The notes beneath the pieces are model-generated. The model saw nothing but the letters and a program-made list of their open reading frames with translations. It searched no databases and was not told where the DNA came from. A DNA stretch of 30,396 nt. Source: Rhizophagus sp. LPA8_4_AMF. Its lineage: Eukaryota > Glomeromycota > Glomeromycetes > Glomerales > Glomeraceae. Position numbers and translations under genes: made by a program. The stretch lies in the NCBI GenBank assembly GCA_021464525.1, contig JADRCO010000579.1, forward strand, positions 1-30,396, in the 5' to 3' direction. Shown in pieces: positions 1 to 11,200 of this stretch; position 1 is the first letter of the stretch, and each line of letters starts with the position of its first letter.

Positions 1-347
1 AAAATTTTTTTAAAAAAAAAAAAAAAAAAAAATATTAAACTAAAGAATAAATACATATAAAGCTTGTTTTCTAAAGTGCAAAGTTAAAAAAAATAAAGCA
101 AAGGTATATTGTGTTATGTAACACTGTGGCTTATTTGTGGCAAGTATTTCACGAAGGTGTAACCATCTACTTTCCGCCATGCTCAATGCCTCAATGTTAT
201 GAATAAATGAATAAAGTAGGTAGACCGATTTTGTGAATCATCGCGTTTATATGAAGCTACTATTTATTAAATGAAGCTATCATTTAATAATCTATCGGTA
301 TTTGCGTTCTTACCCAAAAAACCCTAAAGAACGAACGAGTGACAACA
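1..347. other. Gene-free left edge
   Basis: This AT-rich stretch opens with a long T/A homopolymer tract. Around 251-292 there is a short imperfect tandem duplication of about 20 bp that reads ATGAAGCTA in both units. I see no convincing reading frame or RNA gene here. Confidence 0.5.
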
Positions 348-366
348 ATGGCGATCAGCTATCCAT

Positions 367-805
367 ATGGTTTTGATGGTAAGTACTTCTGAAGCGAAAA
401 GACGCGACTCCCTATATATACTCACTAGTGTAATTTTAGTCCTTAAGTCGTACTTCCAACGGGTATCAGAAAATAACCACGTACCAATTTTATCGGAATT
501 TGTTAACTTGAACATTGATTTCATAGCTAGATCAAGTCCAAAAACAAATGAGAAACTGAATGGCACGTGGAATAAGCGTTTTGTCACGGCTGCGGAAATA
601 TTGAAAATTAAGGAAAGTATTCTATCTTCAACCCTCTTTTTCGTTTTTTAGGGAACTCGCGTTAAGTTTCGCCCTGATTGCGAGTATAGGTGTCGTCCCT
701 CTCCCTAGTAATAATGTCGAAGCTTTAGTCAAGTTTCGCCCTGACTGCGAGTATAGGTGTCGTCCTCAGATACATTATTGCGAATCTTGCAAGCCGACTC
801 GATAA
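367..805 (+). CDS. Possible small hypothetical gene or gene relic
   Basis: I do not recognise this product. An open frame starts at 367 and runs to 651, with non-repetitive, protein-like composition. A donor at 617 (GTATTC) and an acceptor ending at 728 join in phase and add a Cys-rich tail ending at 805 (motifs CEYRC and HYCESC). That model gives about 108 residues. An alternative first exon starts at ATG 348, ends at 378 at a GTAAGT donor and also joins the 729 exon in phase, giving about 35 residues. The Cys pattern could bind a metal, but there are too few residues to assign a known zinc finger. An antisense open frame at 324-587 is less convincing. It could be a decayed copy of a repeat family. 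Confidence 0.28.
661..766 (+). repeat. Two copies of a 39-bp peptide-coding repeat
   Basis: Units at 661-699 and 728-766 lie 67 bp apart. They differ at three positions, and in the frame GTN-AAG-TTT all three fall in third codon positions (GTT/GTC, GAT/GAC, CCC/CCT). Both encode the same 13 residues, VKFRPDCEYRCRP. Each copy sits downstream of a T-rich AG that could be a splice acceptor (650-651 and 727-728). The first frame hits a stop after CRPSP; the second continues to a stop at 805. Confidence 0.75.
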
Positions 806-987
806 GCTATTCATTAGAAAGCATAGAGTAATTATTTTTTTTATTGAAACGTTAGGTAGTTGTAGATGAGCCCGATTGGTCTCGTGTCTTCGAAGAAAGA
901 TTTAAAGTAAGCTACAGAATCCTTTGTGCTTTTACTTTGATCAATTCTATTGATATTTAAATGTACCATGCATTCAACATATGACAG

Positions 988-2933
988 ATGCAGATTTCAA
1001 GTAGTCGTCGCGAAAAAACATATACGATGTATTCAAATGAGAATGAACATGTCGGGGAGCAACTGTTAGAAGACCAGAGAAAACGAACTAGAGAAGACGA
1101 AACTATAACTTCGGATACGAAAAAAGCAAGTATAGTTTACACACGTTTTGTGAACTCTGTACAGATATGACATATATCATCTTTTTTGTAATACGATACA
1201 GGCCAAAACGTTTAACGTTTCCTTTGATGAAATTGAAATTTCCGATGATTCTGAAATTCTCGACGTGGAACCTTTGTCAGGCTGGGAATTCGATACACCG
1301 ATGCCAAGCTGGTTAAAAAAAGCGATGGATCGACACAAAACATTAACAACCGCGCAGACAGATCCTTCAGAAAAATTCGAACTAGCAAAACAGTAAGTGC
1401 TTAATGAATACTTTTCCTTTTTATTTGTGCAGATCCTAATCAATTTCGCTATTTAGACCAATCTGGTGGAGAATCATAGACGCATCAGATCCGAAAATTG
1501 TACAGGATTTCATATCCGAAGAAGAATTTTCAGAACTTAATGCCATATTTTCAAATGTTCTTAGTATTGGTCATCAGAATGATTGGACAGTGTTAGAGCC
1601 TGTCGCTGAAAGATGTTTGCAATCTCTTGCAAAGGTAGTTTTTGATATTGAAGCATCTTAATCTTTATATGATAATCTTAATTAGCATAATTTCGTTTCT
1701 AGCTGAATAATGAACAGATCCGTATGATAGGTGAAATGGTTAAGTATGAAGGAATACATGGGGCAGTTTGTAAACTTCGGAAAATAATCCAAAATATCGA
1801 AGAATTGAACATAGAAGAACCTGATCTGTTTGATGACGAACCCACAAATAATAAAACACTATCGTTGGTTCTTGAAGAGAATGACTATCTTAATAAAGAG
1901 GTGGGATACATCTTAGAATTGGTTCGTTACACGTAAGTTCATTTGTTAAATTTCAGCTTGGATGCATACACAGCTCTAATACTGCACTTCTTTACAATCA
2001 GATGTGAAATGTTAGACAAAAGAATTCCGCAACGAAAAAACTCTGAAAGGGACATAGATATGTTCATCAAAAGACACATTTTTGCTTGTTTCGACGATAT
2101 TCTAGATACCCATTTGTATGTTTTATTATCATCCCTAATTACTTTTCATTATTGACAATACTGATTATTTCTCAAATAAGTGGAGAGATGGTTTCTAGGT
2201 CATCTCGAGATCGACGAAGTGAAGCATCAGATGCCCCGGATAAGGTTGAAGGATTTCACCTAGATTGGATGTTCACGGTATAATTATTCTATGAAGTTTT
2301 CATATTTTTTTGTTTGATTACTAACAGATTCCTACATATAGAAACATGATCTTGGAAAAGACATATCATATGGCCGAGAATTTTCCTTATGTGAGCGTGT
2401 AGGCTCTAAAATAGATAACGACACCAAGAATTTTTCAGACATTCTTAAGGTTTTAAAAACACTCAGAGATATGCACAGAAGCCTAGTCAAAGCAATTGCT
2501 ATCGAAAGTGGAGGAACACTTTCAAAACAAGTTTTAAATGCTTGTAATAAATTAATTATGCCCGGTTTCGCGTCATCGTGGTTCTACCTTCGTGCTGTCC
2601 TTATAATATATGTAGGAGGCGGATTTTACGCATCATTTGAGTTGGGAAAGTTCGATATCCCTACTTCATATGATGAGATTTGGAAGCTAACTAAAATTGC
2701 ACGCATTATGTTACAAATTAAGGTTAGTAACATCCACAATTTAGACTTAAGATTTACACTCACTCACTATTTTTTTTTTCATGCAGAAACTGTTGCGTTT
2801 CACAGTTTCTCGATTCAAACGTATAATGGAAAGAGCTGAAAAAGAAAAGTTTATTCCCGGAAAAGTAACAATTATTGAGGCAAAGGAATTTCGCACGCCA
2901 AAAAAAACCAAAAAACCAAAGTCTGAAGCATGA
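988..2933 (+). CDS. Eight-exon hypothetical protein (506 aa), possible nuclease-like C-terminal half
   Basis: I do not recognise this gene firmly. Exons: 988-1125, 1202-1392, 1457-1634, 1703-1932, 1957-2115, 2181-2277, 2342-2722 and 2787-2933, all joining in phase (1521 nt with the stop). Intron 1 uses a GC donor (GCAAGT); the other donors are GT. The N-terminus is charged and polar, residues about 45-120 are acidic with Trp-rich patches (GWEF, PIWWR), and the C-terminal 20 residues are Lys-rich, which suits a nuclear protein. Around residues 315-375 the order LDWMF, then a beta-like REFSLCE, then a Lys/Asp-rich helix (KVLKTLRDMH) resembles the layout of PD-(D/E)XK-like domains seen in many Glomeromycotina proteins. 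That is inference from a weak pattern. The start could instead be the Met codon at 1027. Confidence 0.72.
1126..1201 (+). other. GC-AG intron
   Basis: The only in-frame strong junction between exons 1 and 2 of the 988-2933 gene uses the donor GCAAGT at 1126 and the acceptor ACAG ending at 1201 (76 nt, phase 0). The nearby GT donor at 1130 (GTATAG) shifts the frame and brings a stop within five codons. A GT donor at 1135 (GTTTAC) keeps the frame but is a poor match. Confidence 0.6.
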
Positions 2934-3919
2934 TGTATTGATTATTACATATTATGACTTGTTGAAAAATATTTTATGACGTAAATTCTACTGTAATTTA
3001 TGTAATTTTAATATTATCAATTACATTATTTTTTTTCATTAACTAGTACTTAAAATTGCATCAAATTTAACTATATCATGGGAAAAACATTTACTTTATA
3101 ATATACAAATATTTGATTGAATTTAAATTGCTAGTTATTAAGTAATTTAATATATATTATGTTACAAATAAGTTATAAACTTTTTTAAATATCTTGATTA
3201 ATTTTAAAAGATAATGATAATATAAATTAATAAAATTTTAATATTTAATAATAAAAATTATAAAACATACCACTGGTATTCTAATGCCATAGTTATATGA
3301 TTTATGTATTTTTTTATTTGTTACTTTAATTCTATATTATTAATAGATTAGCTAAGCTGTTTCTATTAATAAATAATTATATTCCACGTTGCAGTATTTA
3401 ATTCTGCAGCATATACTTCACAAGTTTTTCAATTTTTTTTTTATTTTACAATATTTGCAATATATAAAAAATCATAATTAAATCTTTTTCTGACAGTTTG
3501 GACCATAATTTTTGACACTATGGTGTTGAACGCTAATGGTATGCAAAGTTTTTTAATAAAATTTAAGTTATTTAGACTTGTTCACAAAGTTCACAAATAA
3601 CATAATAAAAAAATTCATTACTAAAAAACTATATTTAAAGCAGATTAAGTCTAATATAACGTTATTTGCAAGTTAGTTATAAAGTGATAGTATCACATTA
3701 CATCAACCACCAGCCACTTACGTGACATTTTTTTCAGGTTACGTTGGGAAAATCCCAGCTACAGAATTCGGAAAAATGATTACGAAGATAGCACTTATAT
3801 TACATTTCATTAACGCATGTAGAATACACAGTTAAAAATCAAGCCTGATATACAAATGGTGAAATGCACATGACAAGAAGCCGAACTCGTCAAAATTTGC
3901 GCAGAAGAATGGATAAATC
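2934..3919. other. AT-rich intergenic spacer
   Basis: This is the 3' flank of the eight-exon gene. It is rich in A/T runs and contains no frame with protein-like composition. The left copy of the 9-bp direct repeat GGATAAATC closes the stretch at 3911-3919. Confidence 0.6.
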
Positions 3920-4123
3920 CCCCGTCCGGAATGTGTGCCAAGTTAGGTTGATCTTAACTATAATAGGAAGGAGTGATGTTTACGCGTCACTGATCACGTG
4001 CAAGCACGAGTTCAAAAACACTAATTATCTGAGGGACTCGTTTTTTTTAGTGGTCCAAAAATTATTTGTCACTCCTTATTTGTCACTGCGATCGCCCTAA
4101 CCTGGCACACATTTAGGACGTGC
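3920..4123. mobile_element. 204-bp MITE-like element with 9-bp target duplication
   Basis: GGATAAATC occurs at 3911-3919 and again at 4124-4132. Between them the ends are inverted repeats: the left end reads through GTCC and ATGTGTGCCA, and the reverse complement of the right end reads through GTCC and ATGTGTGCCA, with 17 of the first 21 positions identical and similarity continuing inwards (GGTTA..., AAGGAGTGA). A 9-bp duplication with long imperfect inverted repeats fits non-autonomous Mutator-like elements. The 78-codon open frame at 3864-4100 runs into the element and is not a gene. The terminal few bases mismatch, so the exact ends are uncertain. Confidence 0.68.
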
Positions 4124-4534
4124 GGATAAATCGGCATATGACGTAGTACATTATCAACCGTTCACTCGTGCCCAGAAATTGGTAGGCACCTTTAGCTAGT
4201 TTAGCTATATTATCCTCTAATCACCTATTCTCTGGCCTCGAATGTAATGAGAAGACGGGATCGGCAATTACATAATCAGCTTCAAATGTATATGGGAAGA
4301 CGGATGCATAAAAAATCACGGGCGCAATAAGATCACACATAAAGGTGTGCAAGGCAGATTTTAAAAATGAAAAGATGTTTATTAAGGATTTAACATAAGA
4401 TATAAGCGTTACTACTGTACAACAGAAAAATAATTCTGATACATTATGCTAGCAGCAACAATAAAATTTTTTACTTGTTTTAAATGACCTACAATAAATT
4501 GGCCCGCATTCGTTTGATTAATAGATCATCAAAT
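4124..4534. other. Intergenic spacer
   Basis: It contains two similar short blocks (around 4238-4262 and 4281-4306, each with AATGTA and GAAGACGG). The right part is the 3' flank of the minus-strand kinase-like gene. No gene was seen. Confidence 0.5.
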
Positions 4535-6854
4535 TTAATACATTTCAATATCCATAGAATCTTGAAGCAGATTTGCTTTCTTCAAGGTTTGATTTAACAT
4601 CCATTTATCATGTTCTGCCATGACTTTCTTTCCATCTTCTGCTCCATCTGGCCATCTAATACTGACATGATTCATAAAGTGAGAATAACGTGCAGTACCT
4701 ACTTTTCCGGACCATTCAAAATCAATAAGCTTTACATCAAAGTCACAGCTATTATTTTTATTTTGACAAACTAGAATGTTTCCTTCACGCAAGTCTCCAT
4801 GCACATATTGTGAACTATGCATCTTTTCAACCACTTCAATGATTTTTGTTTTCAAAGCATTTTTCTCATCACGATTAAGGCAATGGGTGATTCGATCTAA
4901 CATTAAGTGATCATTCAGATATTCCATATAAATCAAAAGCCAACCTCCAGGAATTTCCGTATGAGAAATGATAGCTGGAGCATATTCATTTTCCGCTAAG
5001 AATTCATGCACCTCAAGTGAGTAATACTCCTTTTGAGCAGCTTTAACATAGGCTTTACGTTCATCTGTCATACTTTCAGGATCATTCAGTGTAACTTCCC
5101 AAAGAAGATAGTTACCATACTGGGAATTGGATTGAACATTGTAATTTACTTCATCAAATTTCACTTCTGGAAACGAAGGATATTGCCGAGGGTAAGTTTG
5201 AGTTAAGTCTACATCATATTTGTCAAGTTCTTGAAGAGATAACTTCAAAGCACGAAATGTACTAGAAAGTGCAACCATCATCTTTTCATTATTCTTAAGC
5301 CAAAGAAGGTGGAAGGTTGTAGTAAGTGGATCAACTATGGCAACATCCGAAAATATAGCACCATATACAGCAAAAGTAGGCCCTAAAATGGATTCACAAA
5401 ATTTTAGCAAAAATATATCAAGGTGAACCTACAACCATACCTGCAATTGTAATCAAGAAACATGGCATATTAGTCACAGGAGAACCATCTTTTTCTTGTT
5501 TCTTGCAGAACAGTAAATAATATCCGCAATTTTCAAGATAAGGGCAAGAGTTGGTTGAACATGTCTCGTTTTTGTATTCAATGTTAATTTCACGATATGA
5601 ATTCTCAATAGACACTGTGCCATCAGTACTTCGATTTTTTTCAAGCGAAAGTGGTTCTATTCTATGGCTAAGATAGTCAGATAATAATCGACTCGCTACA
5701 TTTCGACGAGCTTCTTCACTAGAATAAAATCTAGCCATCTCGCGACAGAAATTGTAGGTGAAGGTATTACCTTCGCGTTTTGGGCTTTCCTTGCAGAGGT
5801 CCTCAAACGTACCAAAAACCGAGCAATACAAGCTAACAGGTACGGCGTTTGTAGCTGTTGGTGGTCGGGGATTGAGACAAACAGGTTTATTGCCGTTATG
5901 CCTATGCCACTCGTTGGGTTCAGCAAGCTTTGACGGTGTTGGTAAACTATCTATAATATCTGCGTATGATCCATGGCCTAAACAAGTAAGGTTATGTGTT
6001 GCTTCAATGAATTATTCATAATCAACTAATGATCGAAGTATCATACCCTTCGCGTCTAATATTTTGACAGGATTTCTAAACGAATTTTTGTGCCGCTCAA
6101 CGAACTCAATAAAGTCTTCTTTTGAGATCAAATCCACTTTTTTATTACCAATAATAAATTCATAATCTTTCATTGGGCCCTCAAGACCGAAAAGAGTTTG
6201 AAGATGGCCAAATAACTCCCTAAAATTAGTCCAACTGTTGCAGCTCTCAGAAATTACTCTTGAATCTTTACATTGAAAGTATATGGCTAGAAATAAGAAA
6301 TAGCACGAGTTACTAAATATTCCTTAGATTACATGATAACGAGAAAGCAGTATAGACCCGAAAGTAGATACTTGCATTTCTCTTTGAGGTATTTTTGTCG
6401 ATTGTTAAAATAACAAGAATTGAAGGGTTAAGTCAGTCGCGTTCACTTGCGTTGACCAGATTTATTACGACTCACTTACCAGCAACGGGTCGACCTACAA
6501 TAACGTGAAATGTGTTTTTGGGGTAAGCAGGAAAGAAAGCACAAGATTAAGTAAGTAATCGGTATTATTGGCAAATATGAGCGGGAATGAAATTCGCTTA
6601 CTTCTTTGAATGTTATCGACCAGATTCAAGATTTTTGCAGAAACTCCAAGAGGTATTTCATGAGATTTAAGATCTTCGCGGTTTAGTACAAAAAAAGCTT
6701 CACCGTCGACTACTTGAGCTTTTAAGGTATCTAGGTGAGTATCAATATTTTTTAGTTTCTCTTTCAAGAACAAATTAAGTCGTTCGGCACTAAATCTTTT
6801 CACTTCCTCGACTGTCGGAAGAGCACCAGCCGAAGAACGGTCATCGCTCATCAT
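4535..6854 (-). pseudogene. SAM-like plus kinase-like protein gene with an in-frame stop
   Basis: Exons on the minus strand: 6854-6602, 6494-6480 (15 nt), 6286-5441 and 5382-4535, all in phase (1962 nt). Residues about 12-85 look like a SAM domain (VDGEAFF, REDLKSHEI). The middle carries family blocks such as SLPTPSKL and PVSLYCSVFG. The C-terminal part starts at TIAGPTFAVYGAIFSD and holds a kinase-like core with YVHGDLREGN (HGD at about 566-568) and LIDFEW (Asp at about 592), in place of HRD and DFG. Proteins of this build are greatly expanded in Rhizophagus and have been linked to crinkler-like effectors; no LxLFLAK leader is seen, so that label is uncertain. Codon 181 (TAA, 6014-6012) interrupts an otherwise open exon. 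It is either a disabled gene or is removed by a 45-nt GT-AG intron at 6046-6002, which keeps the frame but has a weak acceptor. Confidence 0.7.
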
Positions 6855-7423
6855 GATTGAAAAAGGTTGAAAAGAGTAGCACGAATGGATGAATTTGGAA
6901 AAAATTTTTGGGGACGAATCTAATCATAAGATACCATCGATAGAAATTTGGAGATCTGGTTTTAAGACAAAAAATATTAACAATTTTATCTAATCAGATC
7001 AGATCACAATTTTTCCATGAGAAAAACACAATAATCATTTTTGGAAACTAACAATGTGAAATTTTTATAAAAGTCGCAACATTAGATCCTTAAAAATTTT
7101 TTTTTTATTGGGAATTAGTGTGAAAATTTAAGGAACGTTAGTAGAATATTACTAACGTTCCTTTCTATTTTATAGGTACTGGCTCCTTGGAGTAAAGGGA
7201 GTATTATTATTGAAAGAAAAGATGCTATTATATTTTCTATTTTATTTTAGGCGAGTCAACATGCATGTTGGTATCACTTCCATGTAAAGTTCAGTGTTGT
7301 TGGGTTTGACATTAGTCTGATAGGTAGTTTAAAAAATGAAGGTTATCATGGTACTGTATATTAACATATACCACTAGTGTGAAGTTTAATTAAACATGAG
7401 TATTGAAACCTCTAAGAGCATTT
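6855..7423. other. Intergenic spacer upstream of the kinase-like gene
   Basis: It probably holds the promoter of the minus-strand gene starting at 6854. Apart from the hairpin at 7130-7163 I see no gene or recognised site. Confidence 0.5.
7130..7163. repeat. Perfect 14-bp hairpin
   Basis: The arm AAGGAACGTTAGTA at 7130-7143 is repeated as its exact reverse complement at 7150-7163, with a 6-base loop (GAATAT). No T-run or neighbouring gene end suggests a terminator, and fungal nuclear genes do not need one. It may be the remains of a foldback element. Confidence 0.75.
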
Positions 7424-7812
7424 CTGAAAGTTTCAGGTTTTGGTATATACGAATCTAAACAGAACTTGTTACCTAATCTTCCACCAAAACTTGAAACTAC
7501 TTCTGATATTCCAAAACCTATCCGATATTTCAAAATCAAAATTACCCAATTAAATTGCTTATACAACTGTGCTATACGTCATATAATCGCTCCAATAATC
7601 ATTTCGTTTACTAAAAATTTGGATATAATATTAGGAATGATTAGTGATGAACAAATAATCAGAAATTGAACTTGATAGCTTTGTTCAAGATTTATTGTTA
7701 CTGTTATACTGTAAGGAATATTCAATATTAGGTCAGAATTCGGGAATTGGAAAAATAAATGCATTTCTGAAATTCTATTTTGTATATACCAAAAACTGAG
7801 AGTTTCAGGAAG
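7424..7812. repeat. Inverted-repeat-bounded segment, possible MITE
   Basis: TTTTGGTATATAC at 7438-7450 is matched by its reverse complement at about 7782-7794. The similarity extends outwards through CTGAAAGTTTCAG on the left and CTGAAACTCTCAG (reverse complement) on the right. I could not find a clear target duplication. The 88-codon frame at 7403-7669 lies inside and has no recognisable product. Confidence 0.45.
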
Positions 7813-8265
7813 TTTTAGTTTTGTTACCCATATTTAAGCTTAATCACTATAATAATAAAGTTAATAAAAATATTACAAAATATTTTATTTTATATATATC
7901 ATATATAAATTTATTAAGTAGTAATATTTGCAATAAGGTGAACTTTTTTCTTAATTTTAATACTTCATAGTTATTATAAAAAAATTATTATATAAATTCA
8001 AAATTTTATTAACAAAATATTTTTATTAAATCTTTTAAGTATTGTAAAAGATACTATTATATTTATAATAAATAAATTTTAATTATATTAAAATGTAATT
8101 ATTATTTATTTTATGAAAAATTCATTAAAAGCATGATATTTATTGGCCAAATAATATAAATAGAAAGAATTTCTATCATTTTGCAAATCTAAATATTAGA
8201 AAAAAGAAGTATATTAATTCAATTTTGTATGAACCTGATAATTTTAAATGATATTTTCTTTTTAA
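7813..8265. other. AT-rich spacer at the 3' end of the threonyl-tRNA synthetase gene
   Basis: It is almost entirely A and T with many short runs. No reading frame of interest was found; the 65-codon plus-strand frame starting at 8229 is antisense to the last synthetase exon. Confidence 0.6.
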
Positions 8266-11200
8266 TTAATTTGATTTTGAATCATCATCTGGATTTAAAC
8301 TGTTCTTTAATCTTTTTTCATCTTTTAATTTTACTAATTTTTCCAAAGCTTCTTTTAAAAGGATTGTTTCTCCTTTTGTTTTTGTACCAGCATCATCACG
8401 ATTACGAATATTTACAGAATTTGTAGCTTCTTCTTCAGCACCAACAACTTTTATAACAAAGAATTAAAAAAAGATACAGTTAATTTTTTTTTTTTTTAAT
8501 ATACAAAATCTTTCAAAATACTAATAAAATAAATTACCAAAAATAAAGTTAAATTGGGCTATTTCTGCATTCCGAATCTTTTTGTTTAAAGTGTTTTCAC
8601 CCAAATCAGTTTCTACATATAATTTGGCATCAAAGCAAGCATCAGCAACTTTTTGTGCATAGCTACTGAAACTGTTTGCAACTGGTATAACAATCACTTG
8701 ACGAGGAGAAAGCCAAAATGGCCTTTATACAACACAACAGAATTGAATAATTAAAATAATTAGAAATTATTACTACCGAAACAAATAAAAAATCCTTATT
8801 TACTTACCATTTGCCACCAAAATTTTCTGTTAAAATTGCAATCATACGTTCTACAGAACCTAATATTGCACGATGAATCATAATTGGACGAGCATATGTA
8901 TTCTCAGCATCATTAACTGTTTGAGTACGATATTCTAGGCCAAATCGTTCTGGCAGTTGGAAATCAAGCTGTAAAGTAGCACATTGATGTTTTCTTTTAA
9001 GAGCATCTGATATTGTAATATCAATCTTAAAAAAAATAATAATAATATCCCATAAATTATCAATAAATAAACACAATTCACAATTATATTGTTATTCCTT
9101 ACCTTTGGACCATAAAATGCTCCATCACCTGGGTTAAGTTCCCAAGGCTCACCAAATTTATTTAAAGAATCTTCTAATTTCTAATATTATCAGAACAAAT
9201 TAACTATAACTTTGTATGTATTCAAGGAAAAATCAATTGGGTAAATCATACCTTTTCAGCTTGATCCCAAACATCAATAGTACCCAAATACTTATCGGGC
9301 CGAGTAGACAATTTAAGTTGATAAGTAAATCCAAAAATATCATAAACATATTTCAAAAATTCTAAACCACCTTTAATTTCATCCTCCACCTATTCAATAA
9401 TAAAGAGATAAGTAATTTTCACTTTTTTTTTATTTTTTAAAAAAAAGGTAGCATACTTGATCATGTCTGCAGAATATATGTGCATCATCTTGTTGAAATC
9501 TTCTAACACGAGTAAGACCTGTTAAGGCACCACTTAACTCATTACGATGTAAAACTCCAAAATCAGCAAATCGAATAGGTAATTCTCGATATGATCGATC
9601 ACGATGTTTAAACATTAAACAATGACCTGGACAGTTCATTGGTTTTAGTGCAAATTTTTCTTTTTCAATCTCAAAACTAAACATGTTTTCCTAATTATTA
9701 TAAATGAAATAATAAATAAATGAAATAAACTTAATAAATAAATATATAAAAAATGTAACTAACCTCGTAATTTTGTAAATGTCCTGATTTTTCCCATAAT
9801 TTAGTATTATACATATTAGGAGTAATCACTTCATTATAACCTCGTTTATGATATTCTGTCTGTAATATATGTATATAATTTAGTGTGATATAAAAACACT
9901 AGCTCATTCAAGTGTAAATTCAATATTACTTTTATAAAGTCAATTAAAGTATTATAAATTCTAGCTCCATTTGGAAGGAAAAAACAACTTCCAGGACTAA
10001 GTTCATCAAAAAAGAAAAGTTCTTGCTCCTAAATTCGATTATTTATTATTAGTAAATTTATTCATTAACAAATATATAAAATAATTAATATCTAATTTCA
10101 CACCTGACCAATTTTTCTATGAGAACGCTTAGCGGCTTCTTCAACAAATGTCTTATATTCTGTCATTTGTTTTTTATCTGGGAAAGAAATACCATAAATA
10201 CGTTGAAGAGAATCATTATTTGCATCACCAAGAAAATATGATGCAGAATTCTAAATAAATTTGGTAAAACTTGTTATAATAATTTCTAATTTAGACATTA
10301 GAACATCAATATATTAAAACTACAAACCTTTGTGATATCGAATGCTTTGATTTTTCCCGTATGAGGAACATGAGGGCCCATACATAAATCAATCAGTGGA
10401 CCACAACGATATACAGTGGTAGATGTTCCATCTGGAATCTTGGATTTTATAAGGTGAACTTTATATTGATTATGCTTGAACATTTCCAACAAATTTTCTT
10501 TTGAGATAACTAAACGTTCAAAAGGTTGTTTTTCGCTTATGGCTTTATTTGCAATTTTTTTGAGGGTTTCATAGTCACTTTGGTGTACAACACTGAATAA
10601 AAAATAAAATGATAATAAATACAAATTCTCTAATTTTTTTTACTTTAAAAAAAAACATTTAGCAATTCGTACCGATCTTTGATACCCATTTCATAATAAA
10701 AGCCTTCTTCTATTGGTGGACCAATGCAAAGATTACAACCATAATGACGCTCACAGGCTTCACCTAGAACATGGGCACTCGAATGCCAAAATACCTTTTT
10801 TCCTAATAAATTATAATAGTAACATTAAAACTTGTTGAAATTTATTTACAATTCATTAATATTGTACCTTCTTCATGTTCAAAGTCCAATAACTCTAAAG
10901 TACAATCAGTTTCAAGTGGCCGAATTAGATCGAATAAAACTCCATTAACCTGATCCAATAAATTAATCAATTAATAAAATGTAAAGAACGCACATTTAAT
11001 TAATTTAAAAAAAAAATCAAACCTTAGCAATCACAGTACGTTCATACAAGGATTTGGAAAGATTTTTGGCAATTTCCAAAGGAGTAGTTTCCCAGGCTAT
11101 TGCTTCTAATTTTTGACCATCAAGGAGAGTTACAGTAATCGGAATACGATGTCTATCTATACATATATTTTTCATGAATTTATCACAATGTTATCATCCA

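Noticed and set aside
324-587. 87-codon minus-strand frame
   Set aside because: It overlaps a more protein-like plus-strand frame and has no partner exon or recognised motif.
1177-1443. 88-codon minus-strand frame
   Set aside because: It is antisense to exon 2 of the 988-2933 gene, whose plus-strand exons join in phase.
3864-4100. 78-codon plus-strand frame
   Set aside because: Most of it lies inside the 204-bp inverted-repeat element; no splice partners or motifs.
5758-6021. 87-codon plus-strand frame and 76-codon minus-strand frame at 5696-5926
   Set aside because: Both are shadows of the large third exon of the kinase-like gene in other frames.
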